In this document: positions 52,952 to 60,940 of the stretch, one piece after another
Layout of the letters: each line of letters starts with the position of its first letter
Numbering within the stretch: position 1 is the first letter of the stretch
Source of the DNA: Mesorhizobium carmichaelinearum
Lineage (GTDB): Bacteria > Pseudomonadota > Alphaproteobacteria > Rhizobiales > Rhizobiaceae
Length of the DNA: 64,000 nucleotides
Reading direction: 5' to 3'
Assembly (NCBI RefSeq): GCF_900199455.1
Contig: NZ_FZQR01000012.1
Coordinates: forward strand, 186,001-250,000
Position numbers and translations under genes: made by a program
Notes under the pieces: model-generated
Database searches by the model: none
Told to the model about the DNA's origin: nothing
Seen by the model: only the letters and a program-made list of their open reading frames with translations

Positions 52952-53296
52952 TCAGCGGATCATGTAGACCTTCTTGATCGTCTCATGGACGGTGCAGACG
53001 CCTTTCCAGTCCTGCGGAAAGAAAGCCGCCGTGTCCGGCTCGATCTCGATGACCTCGCCGGATTCATGGACATAGGTGCAGCGGCCTTCGAGGAAGTGGC
53101 AGAACTCGTCGCGGGTGACATGGCAGTGCCATTTGCCCGGGGTGCAGACCCACAGACCGCATTCGGAGCGGCCTTCCGGTCCCTTGTGGAGCAGCTTGCC
53201 CGAGGTGTGGGACTGGCCCTCGATCATGGTTGGGATAACGCCCCAGTCCACGAGGTCAGTAATGGCGAGCGGCGATTGCATGATGGGCGTGGTCAT
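52952..53296 (-). CDS. DUF861/Cupin_3 protein, copy 1
   Basis: The 114-residue single-domain cupin is first of three tandem paralogues. Shared blocks are SGKLLHKGPEG, SECGLWVCTPGKW, TRDEFCHFLEG, GEVIEI and FFPQDWKGVCTVHETIKKVYMI. The DEFCHF segment supplies the usual metal-site Glu and His. The fold is that of EutQ and ureidoglycine aminohydrolase, but the reaction is unknown. AAGGAAA precedes ATG 53296. It lies 20 bases before the ALDH gene. Confidence 0.88.
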   Translation of the reverse strand: MTTPIMQSPLAITDLVDWGVIPTMIEGQSHTSGKLLHKGPEGRSECGLWVCTPGKWHCHVTRDEFCHFLEGRCTYVHESGEVIEIEPDTAAFFPQDWKGVCTVHETIKKVYMIR

Positions 53297-53313
53297 AACG
53301 ATTTCCTTGGAGC

Positions 53314-53655
53314 TCAGCGGCACATGAAGGCCTTGGTCAGCGTTTGCGTGATGATGGAGATGCCGGTCCAGCCGGCGGGAAAGAACACGAGCGTTCCTGC
53401 GATGACCGGAATCTGTTCGCCGTTGTCATGGACATAGCTGCCTTGCCCCGACAGGAAGTGGCAGAACTCGTCGGCGCCGAAGGTCACCTTGCGGGTACCA
53501 GGCGTGCAGGACCACAGGCCGCATTCGCTCGATCCATCCGGGTTCTGCGACAGGATCCGGCCTGAAGCCCGCGGCGCGCCGGCAAGCGTGTTGCTGCCCG
53601 CGCCCCAATCCTCCAGTTCCATGGCCGAGGCCTGCGGCCAATGCGGTGTCGACAT
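53314..53655 (-). CDS. DUF861/Cupin_3 protein, copy 2
   Basis: The 113-residue paralogue is the most diverged of the three (ECGLWSCTPGTRKVTFGADEFCHFL; FFPAGWTGISIITQTLTKAFM). GGAG precedes ATG 53655, so the longer frame reaching into the intergenic repeat is not used. It starts 93 bases after copy 3, the gap being filled by a palindromic repeat. The conserved DEFCHF and FPAGWTG segments are intact. Confidence 0.85.
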   Translation of the reverse strand: MSTPHWPQASAMELEDWGAGSNTLAGAPRASGRILSQNPDGSSECGLWSCTPGTRKVTFGADEFCHFLSGQGSYVHDNGEQIPVIAGTLVFFPAGWTGISIITQTLTKAFMCR

Positions 53656-53676
53656 GTCTTGCTCCGATTCTTGCTT

Positions 53677-53747
53677 AAGCATGATCTCTGGACAAACGAA
53701 AACCGTTTGTCCGAGAAAACCGGGTCCCACTTTTCGGGATCATGCTT
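53677..53747. repeat. Palindromic intergenic repeat between cupin genes
   Basis: Outer arms AAGCATGATC (53677) and GATCATGCTT (53738) and inner arms GGACAAACG (53690) and CGTTTGTCC (53704) form a nested palindrome, followed by ACCGGGTCCCACTTTTCGGG. A related partial copy occurs at 5086-5127. This is a rhizobial-type short palindromic repeat. Confidence 0.65.
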
Positions 53748-53748
53748 C

Positions 53749-54099
53749 TCAGGCCAGCATGTAGACGTTGCGCATGGTCTCATGCACCGTGCACTCGCCC
53801 GTCCAGCCGGCAGGGAACATGACCACGGTCCCGGCCGACACTTCTATCACTTCGCCGACATCCGATCGGTAGGTCGCGCGGCCGGCGACGAAATGGCACA
53901 ATTCGTCGCGCGGGATCGAGAGTCGCCAGCGGCCCGGCGTGCACACCCAAATGCCGGATTCCGGCTGGTTGTTCGGACCCTTGTGTACGAGTTTGCCGGT
54001 GGAGTGCGATGCGCCTTCCAGCGAATCGGGCTGGGCGCCCCAGTCGACGAGATCGGTGCGGGTGGAGGCCTGGTGGAGGTGTGGGGCAGACGAGGTCAC
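53749..54099 (-). CDS. DUF861/Cupin_3 protein, copy 3
   Basis: The 116-residue cupin has LVDWGAQPDSLEGASHSTGKLVHKGP, ESGIWVCTPGRWRL, RDELCHFVAGRA and FPAGWTGECTVHETMRNVYM, clearly closer to copy 1 than to copy 2. Its start overlaps the stop of the glycosyltransferase gene by four bases, so it is translationally coupled to it. Confidence 0.88.
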   Translation of the reverse strand: MTSSAPHLHQASTRTDLVDWGAQPDSLEGASHSTGKLVHKGPNNQPESGIWVCTPGRWRLSIPRDELCHFVAGRATYRSDVGEVIEVSAGTVVMFPAGWTGECTVHETMRNVYMLA

Positions 54100-55370
54100 A
54101 GCAGCGCCTCCAACAGCCCTGCAGCCTTCTCAGGCCCATTCTGCGCGTGCATCTGCGCCGAAGTCTTCGCCAGCTTCGCGTTCATTTTGGGATCGGTGAG
54201 GCAGGTCTCGATCTTCGCGACCAGCTCGGCATCGCTCCAGTCATAGCGCGGCATGCCGAAGCCGTGGCCGGTCTCCTCGACGCGGGTGGCGTTGTCGTGG
54301 CCGTCCCAGACATAGGGCATGATGATCGCCGGCTTGCCGAAATAGAGGCACTCGGTGAACGAGTTGTTGCCACCATGGTGGATCACCGCATCGACCTGCG
54401 GGATCACCGAAGGCTGCGGGAACCAGCTCTCGACGATGACGTTGCCGGGCACGTCCGCATACTGGTCCTTGTAGCCGCCGACATTGACCAGCGCGCGGTA
54501 GCGCGTCTTGCCGATCGTGGCGATGATGCGCTTCAACAGATCGACATCGCCGGCGCCGAGGCTGCCGAAGGAGACGTAGAGCAGCGGCCCGTCATTGTTC
54601 TTGGCGAAGGTCGGTATCGTGTAGGGCTTCTCCTGCCGCACGCAGCCTTCCAGATACTGGAATTTTGCCGGATCGAGCGGATGGCGGCGCTTGAACTTCG
54701 CCGCTTCGGGGTAAAGCAGCAGATTGAGATAGGGCGACGCCTCGAAGAACTGGCCGATCGGGTAGGCCGCCTCGTTGTTGGCCTTCAGGAAGGCATTGAA
54801 GTCGTCATGGATCGGCTTGATCACCGCGTTGAAATGGTCGCGGTAACGCTGGTGGCCGGCATGGTCGTTCTCGCCGCAGCCGGAGAGATGCGGCGGGATG
54901 TCCTCGTCCTCGATCTCGTTTTCCGAGCAGGAGATGACGCGCACCCATGGCTTGCCGAACTGTTTGATGGCCGGGAACAGGATGACGTTGTCGACGCAGA
55001 TCACGTCGGGCTTGATGGCGGCCAGCACGCCGGGCAGGTCCTTCTGCGCCCATTTGGCGCTGTCGACGATCGCGGTCCAGCAATCCTTGACGTAATTGTC
55101 GACTTGGTCATAGGGCGATTTGCGGAAATTCGGGATGTGGCCGTTGATGAAATCCTCCCAGAATTTCGCCATCTGCTCGGGCGGCATCGGTTCGGACAGG
55201 TTCACCGGATGCGCCTCGAAGCCGTAGCCCCTATAAACCTCGACGAAGCCGGGATCGGACAGGAACACGGCCTTGTGGCCACGCGCCTCGACGGCTTGCG
55301 CGATGCCCACGGAATTGAGCGCCGGGCCGTAGGCGGCTTCCGGGAAAAAGGCGATCGTCTTCTGCGCCAT
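54096..55370 (-). CDS. GT1-type glycosyltransferase, copy 1
   Basis: The 424-residue enzyme is a two-domain GT-B glycosyltransferase of the macrolide/UDP-glucosyl (MGT) kind: AFFPEAAYGPALNSVGIAQAV at the start, YVSFGSLGAGDVDLL, and the donor-binding FPQPSVIPQ...HHGGNNSFTECLYFGKPAIIMPYVWDGHDN region (its Gln is replaced). It would transfer a sugar from a nucleotide sugar to a small molecule in the cytoplasm. AGGAGA fixes ATG 55370. It lies 10 bases after the potA2 stop. A paralogue is at 60941-62224. Confidence 0.85.
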   Translation of the reverse strand: MAQKTIAFFPEAAYGPALNSVGIAQAVEARGHKAVFLSDPGFVEVYRGYGFEAHPVNLSEPMPPEQMAKFWEDFINGHIPNFRKSPYDQVDNYVKDCWTAIVDSAKWAQKDLPGVLAAIKPDVICVDNVILFPAIKQFGKPWVRVISCSENEIEDEDIPPHLSGCGENDHAGHQRYRDHFNAVIKPIHDDFNAFLKANNEAAYPIGQFFEASPYLNLLLYPEAAKFKRRHPLDPAKFQYLEGCVRQEKPYTIPTFAKNNDGPLLYVSFGSLGAGDVDLLKRIIATIGKTRYRALVNVGGYKDQYADVPGNVIVESWFPQPSVIPQVDAVIHHGGNNSFTECLYFGKPAIIMPYVWDGHDNATRVEETGHGFGMPRYDWSDAELVAKIETCLTDPKMNAKLAKTSAQMHAQNGPEKAAGLLEALL

Positions 55371-55380
55371 CAAGCTTCTC

Positions 55381-56454
55381 CTATTCTGCGAAAATTCTGA
55401 CATCGGCGGCATCCCAGCCGAGTTCGACCTGGTCGCCGGATTCGACAGGCCTGCGGTCGGCGGCATCGGCAGTGATGCGCACCAGGAACGGTTTTGGCGA
55501 TAGCGGCGTGCGGATATGCAGCTGCAGGTCGAGGCCGTGATAGGCCAGCACCTCGACCGTGCCGGTTGTTCGGTTGGCGGTCAGAGTCTCTGGGAACAAT
55601 CGGATGCGCTCGGGCCGCACCGAGGCAACCGCCGATGCGCCTGGTGTGAGCGCTGCAGGGACCTTGCCGGCAATGCGCGTGCCATTCGCCGCTACCACGC
55701 CATCGGGAGACGCCTTGCCCGTTATAAAATTCATCACGCCGATGAAGTCGGCGACGAAACGGTCGGCCGGATGCTCGTAGACCGCGTGTGGCGTGTCGCA
55801 TTGCAGCAGCTTGCCGTCCTTCAACACCGCCATGCGGTCGGCCATGACAAGCGATTCCTCCTGGTCGTGGGTGACGATGACGAAGGTGATGCCGACCTCG
55901 TGCTGCAGGCGCTTCAATTCCAGCTGCATGGCGCCGCGCAGCTTCTTGTCGAGCGCGCCGAGCGGTTCGTCGAGCAACAGCAGCCGGGGCCGCTTGACCA
56001 GCGCGCGGGCGAGCGCAACGCGCTGCTTCTGGCCGCCCGACAATTGCTCCGGTTTGCGGTCGGCGAAGGGGACAAGCTCAGTGGTCGCCAGGATGGCATC
56101 GACGCGGGAGCGGATTTCCTTAGCCGGCAAGCGCTCCATCTCCAGCCCGTAGGAGACATTGGCGCGCACGCTCATATGCGGGAACAGCGCGTAGGACTGG
56201 AACATCAGATTGACCGGCCGCTTGTTGGGCGGGGTCCTGGCGATGTCCTTGCCATCGAGCAGGATGCGACCGTCGCTCGGCGTCTCGAAACCGGCCAGCA
56301 TGCGCAAGAGCGTGGTCTTGCCGCAGCCCGAGGGGCCAAGCAGCGCGAAGAACTCGTTCTCGCGGATATCGAGCGAGATGCCGTCGACGGCGGTGACGCG
56401 GCCGAAATTCTTCGACACATGATCGATGGCCAGCAGCGTGCGCGGTTCGCTCAT
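55381..56454 (-). CDS. PotA-like ABC transporter ATP-binding protein (importer 2)
   Basis: The 357-residue ATPase has Walker A GPSGCGKTT, signature LSGGQKQRVALARAL, Walker B LLLDEPLGALD, and a C-terminal TOBE domain with substrate/regulatory residues. Its start overlaps the permease stop (ATGA). It closely resembles importer 1's ATPase in type but is not a recent duplicate by eye. Confidence 0.93.
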   Translation of the reverse strand: MSEPRTLLAIDHVSKNFGRVTAVDGISLDIRENEFFALLGPSGCGKTTLLRMLAGFETPSDGRILLDGKDIARTPPNKRPVNLMFQSYALFPHMSVRANVSYGLEMERLPAKEIRSRVDAILATTELVPFADRKPEQLSGGQKQRVALARALVKRPRLLLLDEPLGALDKKLRGAMQLELKRLQHEVGITFVIVTHDQEESLVMADRMAVLKDGKLLQCDTPHAVYEHPADRFVADFIGVMNFITGKASPDGVVAANGTRIAGKVPAALTPGASAVASVRPERIRLFPETLTANRTTGTVEVLAYHGLDLQLHIRTPLSPKPFLVRITADAADRRPVESGDQVELGWDAADVRIFAE

Positions 56455-57242
56455 TGGCCGATCATTCCCCGGTTAAGCCGCTGCGACAGGGTCAGCGCGG
56501 TGATCGAGACCGCCATGACGATGGTCGCCAGCGCGTTGATCTCCGGCGTGATGCCGAAGCGGATCATGGCGTAGATCTGCATCGGCAGCGTGGTCGAGGC
56601 GCGACCGGCGCCAGCGGTGAAGAAGGCGATGATGAACTCGTCGACCGACAGCGTGAAGGCAAGCAGCGCGCCGGCGATCACCGCCGGCGCGATGACCGGC
56701 AAGGTCACGCGCCGGAAGGTGGTGAGCGCGGAGGCGCCGAGATCGGCGGAGGCCTCGACGATCGACCAGTCGAAGCTCTTCAGCCGGGCACGCACCACCG
56801 AGCAGACAAAGGCGAGGTTGAAGACGACATGGGCGAGGATGATGGTGTGCAGCCCCATGGTCAAATTGAGCATGGAGAAGAACGACAGCAGCGCGATCGC
56901 CAGCACGATGTCGGGGATGATCATCGGCGCGAAGATCAGTGCTTCCAGACCCCTGCCATATTGCCGGCGCATCTCGACGCCGATCGCCAGCAGCGTGCCG
57001 AGCAAGGTTGCGATGGCCGTGGAGACCAGCGCCACGATCAGCGTGTTGAGCGCGGCGGACAGGATCGCCGAATTGTGGGCGAGTGAGGCGTACCATTTCA
57101 GCGAAAAGCCCGACCATGCCGTGGGCAGTCCGCCTTCATTGAAGGACAGCGCCACCAGTACGGCGATCGGGATGTACAGGAAGGCGAAGACGAGGATGAG
57201 GATGGTCCGCATGCCAAGGGTGCGGGTGAAGGATTGGGTCAT
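56451..57242 (-). CDS. PotC-like ABC permease (importer 2)
   Basis: The 263-residue six-helix permease carries the EAA loop IVEASADLGASALTTFRRVTL and the C-terminal VDEFIIAFFTAGAGRASTTLPMQIYA. GGAGG sits 6 bases before the ATG at 57242. It is separated from the second permease gene by a mosaic repeat. Confidence 0.93.
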   Translation of the reverse strand: MTQSFTRTLGMRTILILVFAFLYIPIAVLVALSFNEGGLPTAWSGFSLKWYASLAHNSAILSAALNTLIVALVSTAIATLLGTLLAIGVEMRRQYGRGLEALIFAPMIIPDIVLAIALLSFFSMLNLTMGLHTIILAHVVFNLAFVCSVVRARLKSFDWSIVEASADLGASALTTFRRVTLPVIAPAVIAGALLAFTLSVDEFIIAFFTAGAGRASTTLPMQIYAMIRFGITPEINALATIVMAVSITALTLSQRLNRGMIGQ

Positions 57243-57262
57243 GGCTGACCTCCGGAACAGTG

Positions 57263-57471
57263 TCCTTCTCCCCGGTTACGGGGGTGAGGCGTGGTCCGCG
57301 TAGCGGACGAAAAGCCAATTGCTTGGCTTTTCGAATAACGAACGCCCGGAGCGATAGCGGAGGGCCGGGATGCCGGCAGGCAGATGAGGGGCAGCGCTGC
57401 GCTTCGCAAAGGTTGGCGCCGCCCCTCATCCGCCCCTTCGGGGCACCTTCTCCCCGTAAACGGGGAGAAGG
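57263..57471. repeat. Mosaic palindromic intergenic repeat, left copy
   Basis: The 243-base gap between the two importer-2 permease genes contains CTTCTCCCCGGTTACGGGGG, CGCCCCTTCGGGGCACC and CTTCTCCCCGTAAACGGGGAGAAGG modules and a CCAATTGCTTGG palindrome. It is a rhizobial-type mosaic element. Related modules occur at 58408-58642. Confidence 0.65.
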
Positions 57472-57485
57472 CAAAGCGCGCGCCC

Positions 57486-58358
57486 TCAACCATTCGCGCC
57501 ATCCCTTGTTTCAGCCGTCTGCCCCGAGGCGCGATTGGCGGCCATCGCCTGCGCCATCAGCACCAGCAGCATGATGGCGATCAGTGCCATCGCCAAGGCG
57601 GCACCGAACGGCCAGTCATTTGCGGTCAGGAACTGGTCGTAGACCAGATTGCCGATCATCTGGAAGCGGCCGCCGCCGAGCAGCGCCGGGGTGACGAAAT
57701 TGCCGATCGACAGCACGAAGACGAAGACCGCGCCGGCGGCGATGCCGGGCACGGTCAGGGGCAGGATGACACGGCGAAAGGTGGTGGCGGCCGAGGCACC
57801 GAGATCGCGTGAGGCTTCGGCAAGCTCCGAGTTGAGCCGCGACAAGGGCGCATAGCAGGCGAGGATGACGAAGGGCAGATAGTTGTAGACGAGGCCGGCG
57901 ATGACCGCGCCTTCGGTGTAGAGCATCGACGGCGGTTCGCCGGTATAGCCGAACCAGCGCAGGAGCTGGGTGATCAGGCCTTCGCGGTTGAGCAGCACGA
58001 TCCAGGCATAGGTGCGGATCAGGTAGTTGGACCAGAATGGCAGCACGGCGAAGAACAGGAACACAGGCTGCCAGCGGCGCGGGGCGGCTGCGATGGCGTA
58101 GGCGGCGCCATAGCCGATCACCACCGCGATCAGAGTGGCGGTGCCGGCGATGCGCGCCGATTTGAGGAAGATGCCGGCATAGAGCGGGTCGAAGACCAGC
58201 CCGAAATTCTCCAGCGTGAAGGTGTAGTCGATGCCGCCATAGATGCCGCGCCGGAAGAAGGCGAGCGCCAGCACCAGCGCACACGGCACCACCATCAGCG
58301 CGGCCAGCCAGACCAGCGCCGGGGCCATCAGGAGGGAAGAGCGGGATGGTCGCGTCAA
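57486..58358 (-). CDS. PotB-like ABC permease (importer 2)
   Basis: The 290-residue six-helix permease has the EAA loop LAEASRDLGASAATTFRRVIL and opens with hydrophobic MAPALVWLAALMVVPCALVL. No ATG fits at the very start; TTG 58358 behind CAGGGG is likely. Both sides of the gene are mosaic repeats. With PotC2 it forms the channel of importer 2. Confidence 0.9.
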   Translation of the reverse strand: MTRPSRSSLLMAPALVWLAALMVVPCALVLALAFFRRGIYGGIDYTFTLENFGLVFDPLYAGIFLKSARIAGTATLIAVVIGYGAAYAIAAAPRRWQPVFLFFAVLPFWSNYLIRTYAWIVLLNREGLITQLLRWFGYTGEPPSMLYTEGAVIAGLVYNYLPFVILACYAPLSRLNSELAEASRDLGASAATTFRRVILPLTVPGIAAGAVFVFVLSIGNFVTPALLGGGRFQMIGNLVYDQFLTANDWPFGAALAMALIAIMLLVLMAQAMAANRASGQTAETRDGANG

Positions 58359-58407
58359 GTGGCACCCCTGCCGATTATCTCAACTGCATCGAAATGGTGT
58401 CTCGGCA

Positions 58408-58642
58408 GCTGCCCCCTCACCCGGATTGCCAACCGAATTGCGAAGGGCAATTCGGGGCAATCCGACCTCTCCCCGAGGGGAGAGGAGGTCGCTAGCGTTG
58501 ACGCCAGTCTCTTCTCCCCCACGGGGAGAAGGTGGCCGCGAAGCGGCCGGATGAGGGGGCGCTGCGCCGACGATTGGCGAAAAGCCGCAAGCCGGCGTAT
58601 CTCCCCCGCTAAAGGGGAGATGGCCGGCAGGCCAGAGAGGGG
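58408..58642. repeat. Mosaic palindromic intergenic repeat, right copy
   Basis: The 331-base gap between the permease and binding-protein genes of importer 2 is mostly repeat: CCTCTCCCCGAGGGGAGAGG, CTTCTCCCCCACGGGGAGAAGG, GGCCGCGAAGCGGCC and CTCCCCCGCTAAAGGGGAG modules, plus a GAATTGCGAAGGGCAATTC hairpin. No gene is visible in this gap. Confidence 0.65.
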
Positions 58643-58689
58643 CACGAAGGAATGCAAGCTTGCTTCCAGTAATCGAAGTGGCAGGCCGC

Positions 58690-59754
58690 TTACTGCGCGG
58701 CCTTGATCTCGCTGACGATCTTGGAATAGTCGCGCTGGGCCTCGCCGACATCACGCAGCTGCTCGAACTTGACGAGATCGGCCACCGGCATCGCCATGTT
58801 GGGGAATTTGGCCAGGAAATCGGCCGGTAGGCTTTCCATCGCCGGCTTGTTCGGCACCTTGTAGTCGATGTTCTGCGCCGCCCAGGCGTGGTTCTTGGCG
58901 TCGAGCATGAAGTTGATGAACTTGAAGGCGTCGTCCTTGTGCTCGGATGCCTTCATCACCACCATCGTGTCGACCCAGAGGTCCGAACCTTCCTTCGGAA
59001 TGACGTATTTGATCTCCGGCTTTTCAGCGATGCCGTAATTGCACCAGCCGTCCCAGGCCTGCACCATCAGCGCCTCGCCGGACACCAGCTTGGAATAGAA
59101 GGTGGTGTCGTCATAGGCGAGCAGGGTCTTCTTGGCCGAAATCAGCAGGTCCTTGACCTCGGCCATCTTGGCCGGATCGGTTTCGTTGACGGAAAAGCCC
59201 TTGTCGAGCTGGCCGGCCGCCAGCAGCCAGCGGTCGGTTGCCAGCATGGTGGTCTTGCCCTTCAGCGCGTCGGAAGGGGCGAGCAGGTCGCTCCAGCTCG
59301 TCGGCGCCGTCTTGACCAGGTCCGAGCGGTAGCAGAGGCCGGTCGTGCCCCATGTGTAGGGTACGGAGAAAGTGTTGCCGACATCGTGCGGCAGCTTGGT
59401 CGCTTCGGGATAGAGGTTGGCGAGGTTGGGGACCTTGGCGTGGTCGATCGGCTCGGTCAGGCCGAGCTTGTTCAGCACTTCGGCGAAGGGCGAGGAGACG
59501 AAGACCACGTCATAGCCCTTGCCGCCGGCGGCAATCAGCTTGCCCATGATCTCTTCATTGGTGGCGTGCACCACCACTTCGCCGGAGACGCCGGTCGCAG
59601 TCTTGAAGGCGGTCATGGCGTCGGGTGCCATGTAGCCGTCCCAGTTGGAGATGACGAGGTCGGCGGCCATTGCCGGCGCAGACAGCGCCAGGGCAAGGCC
59701 GACAGCGATTGAAGAGACCTTGAGCGCACGGCGCCGCGGGCTGGTAGCGGTCAT
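58690..59754 (-). CDS. PotD-like periplasmic binding protein (importer 2)
   Basis: The 354-residue protein has a signal peptide (about 1-31; cleavage after PAMA) with RRRALKVSS at its front, then ADLVISNWDGYMAPDAMTAFKT, VVFVSSPFAEVLNKLGL and FSVPYTWGTTGLCYRSDL, typical of spermidine/putrescine-type SBPs. GGGAG precedes ATG 59754. It is the first gene of the leftward operon and diverges from the GntR gene. Confidence 0.92.
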   Translation of the reverse strand: MTATSPRRRALKVSSIAVGLALALSAPAMAADLVISNWDGYMAPDAMTAFKTATGVSGEVVVHATNEEIMGKLIAAGGKGYDVVFVSSPFAEVLNKLGLTEPIDHAKVPNLANLYPEATKLPHDVGNTFSVPYTWGTTGLCYRSDLVKTAPTSWSDLLAPSDALKGKTTMLATDRWLLAAGQLDKGFSVNETDPAKMAEVKDLLISAKKTLLAYDDTTFYSKLVSGEALMVQAWDGWCNYGIAEKPEIKYVIPKEGSDLWVDTMVVMKASEHKDDAFKFINFMLDAKNHAWAAQNIDYKVPNKPAMESLPADFLAKFPNMAMPVADLVKFEQLRDVGEAQRDYSKIVSEIKAAQ

Positions 59755-59862
59755 GGCAGACTCCCATTCCGGTTGATCGTCAAATTCTGTGCTGGACCGG
59801 GCGCGACCCATGCCGCTGCCTTCGGTCCTGTTCCCTCGGTCTTTTTCTCGCCGATTGCCCTG

Positions 59863-59892
59863 ACAGTACTATTGCAGAAAAAAGTACGTCAA
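59863..59892 (-). promoter_or_regulatory. Candidate promoter of the importer-2 operon
   Basis: On the minus strand TTGACG (59892-59887) and TACTGT (59868-59863) are 18 bases apart. It overlaps the candidate promoter of the GntR gene on the other strand, and a TACT-N12-AGTA inverted repeat lies in it. Confidence 0.4.
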
Positions 59893-59900
59893 TCCATAAT
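59872..59900 (+). promoter_or_regulatory. Candidate promoter of the GntR gene
   Basis: TTGCAG and CATAAT are separated by exactly 17 bases, upstream of the GntR gene on the plus strand. The overlap with the leftward promoter suggests a shared operator. Confidence 0.45.
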
Positions 59901-59991
59901 TTGCCAACCGACCAAGGATTCTGGCCGATTGCGTCCGCGAGGCCGATCGGTCAAAGCATATCGACCCCACGTCCGCCCACCGAGACCAGTC

Positions 59992-60930
59992 ATGCAAGCC
60001 GCAGCCCGACGACCTCGCACCAACCATCTCGACCTGGCGCAGCGCATTCTGGATGTGGCGCGGCAGCGCGGCTTCGAGCCCGGCGCGCGCCTGCCCGAAC
60101 AGCAGATCGCCTCGCTGTGCAATGTCTCGCGCACGCCGGTGCGGGCGGCGCTCAGCCTGCTGGCGGAGCGGGGCGTCGTGCGCTGGCAGGCCGATACCGG
60201 CTATCATCTGGCTGTGGACCTTACCGCGCAGTCGGCCATATCAGCCGAATTGCCTGCCGCGGAGGAAGACGAGCTCGCCGAAGCAATCCTGCGCGACCGG
60301 TCGGCGCGGCGATTGGACCAGACAGTGACCGCCGCGGGGTTGATGCGGCGGTACAGTGCCGAGAGAAAGACGGTACTAAAAGCGCTTAATAAACTGACGG
60401 AAGAGAATCTACTGGATCGCGCGCCCGGCCAGTCCTGGCTGTTCCGCCGCGCGCCCGACGATCCAGAGGCACAAGGCGAAAGCTACGAGTTCCGCTTGCT
60501 GCTGGAGCCGGCGGCGATCCTGACGCCGGGCTTCCGGCTGGACGGTGCACGGGCGGCGGCCTTGCGTCAGGGCATGGACGCCTTGTCGGCGCTGCCGGAC
60601 GCCGCCTTCGACACGCGCGAATTCCAGCGGCTGGACATGGATTTCCACGGCATGATCGCCGAGGGCTGCGCCAACCGCTTCGTCGCCGACGCGCTGGCCG
60701 ATCATCTCCGTCTGCGCCGGCTGCCGGGCATCTATGCTGGCGTCAACGTCTTCCGGCTGCGGCAATCCTTGCTGGAACACCTGAACATACTCGACCATCT
60801 CGAAAGCCGGCAGTATGAGGTGGCTGCCGATCTGCTTCGCATCCACCTGCGGCTTTCCCGCAACCAGCGACCGCAAGCGGCCAGCCGCGGGGCGCCCGCC
60901 CTGTTCGGCATGATCAGCCGGCCGGAATGA
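59992..60930 (+). CDS. GntR/FadR-family regulator with tandem winged helices
   Basis: The 312-residue protein has a GntR winged helix at about residues 14-70 (GARLPEQQIASLCNVSRTPVRAAL) and a second helix-turn-helix-like region at about 85-145 (DELAEAILRD; TAAGLMRRYSAERKTVLKALNKL). A C-terminal FCD ligand domain (about 165-300; RLDMDFHGMIAEGCANR) follows. Most FadR-type proteins have only one winged helix. It lies between the two divergent amine operons and probably controls both. The ATG at 59992 is the best start; the open frame reaches 59773. Confidence 0.85.
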   Translation: MQAAARRPRTNHLDLAQRILDVARQRGFEPGARLPEQQIASLCNVSRTPVRAALSLLAERGVVRWQADTGYHLAVDLTAQSAISAELPAAEEDELAEAILRDRSARRLDQTVTAAGLMRRYSAERKTVLKALNKLTEENLLDRAPGQSWLFRRAPDDPEAQGESYEFRLLLEPAAILTPGFRLDGARAAALRQGMDALSALPDAAFDTREFQRLDMDFHGMIAEGCANRFVADALADHLRLRRLPGIYAGVNVFRLRQSLLEHLNILDHLESRQYEVAADLLRIHLRLSRNQRPQAASRGAPALFGMISRPE

Positions 60931-60940
60931 AGAGGATTAA

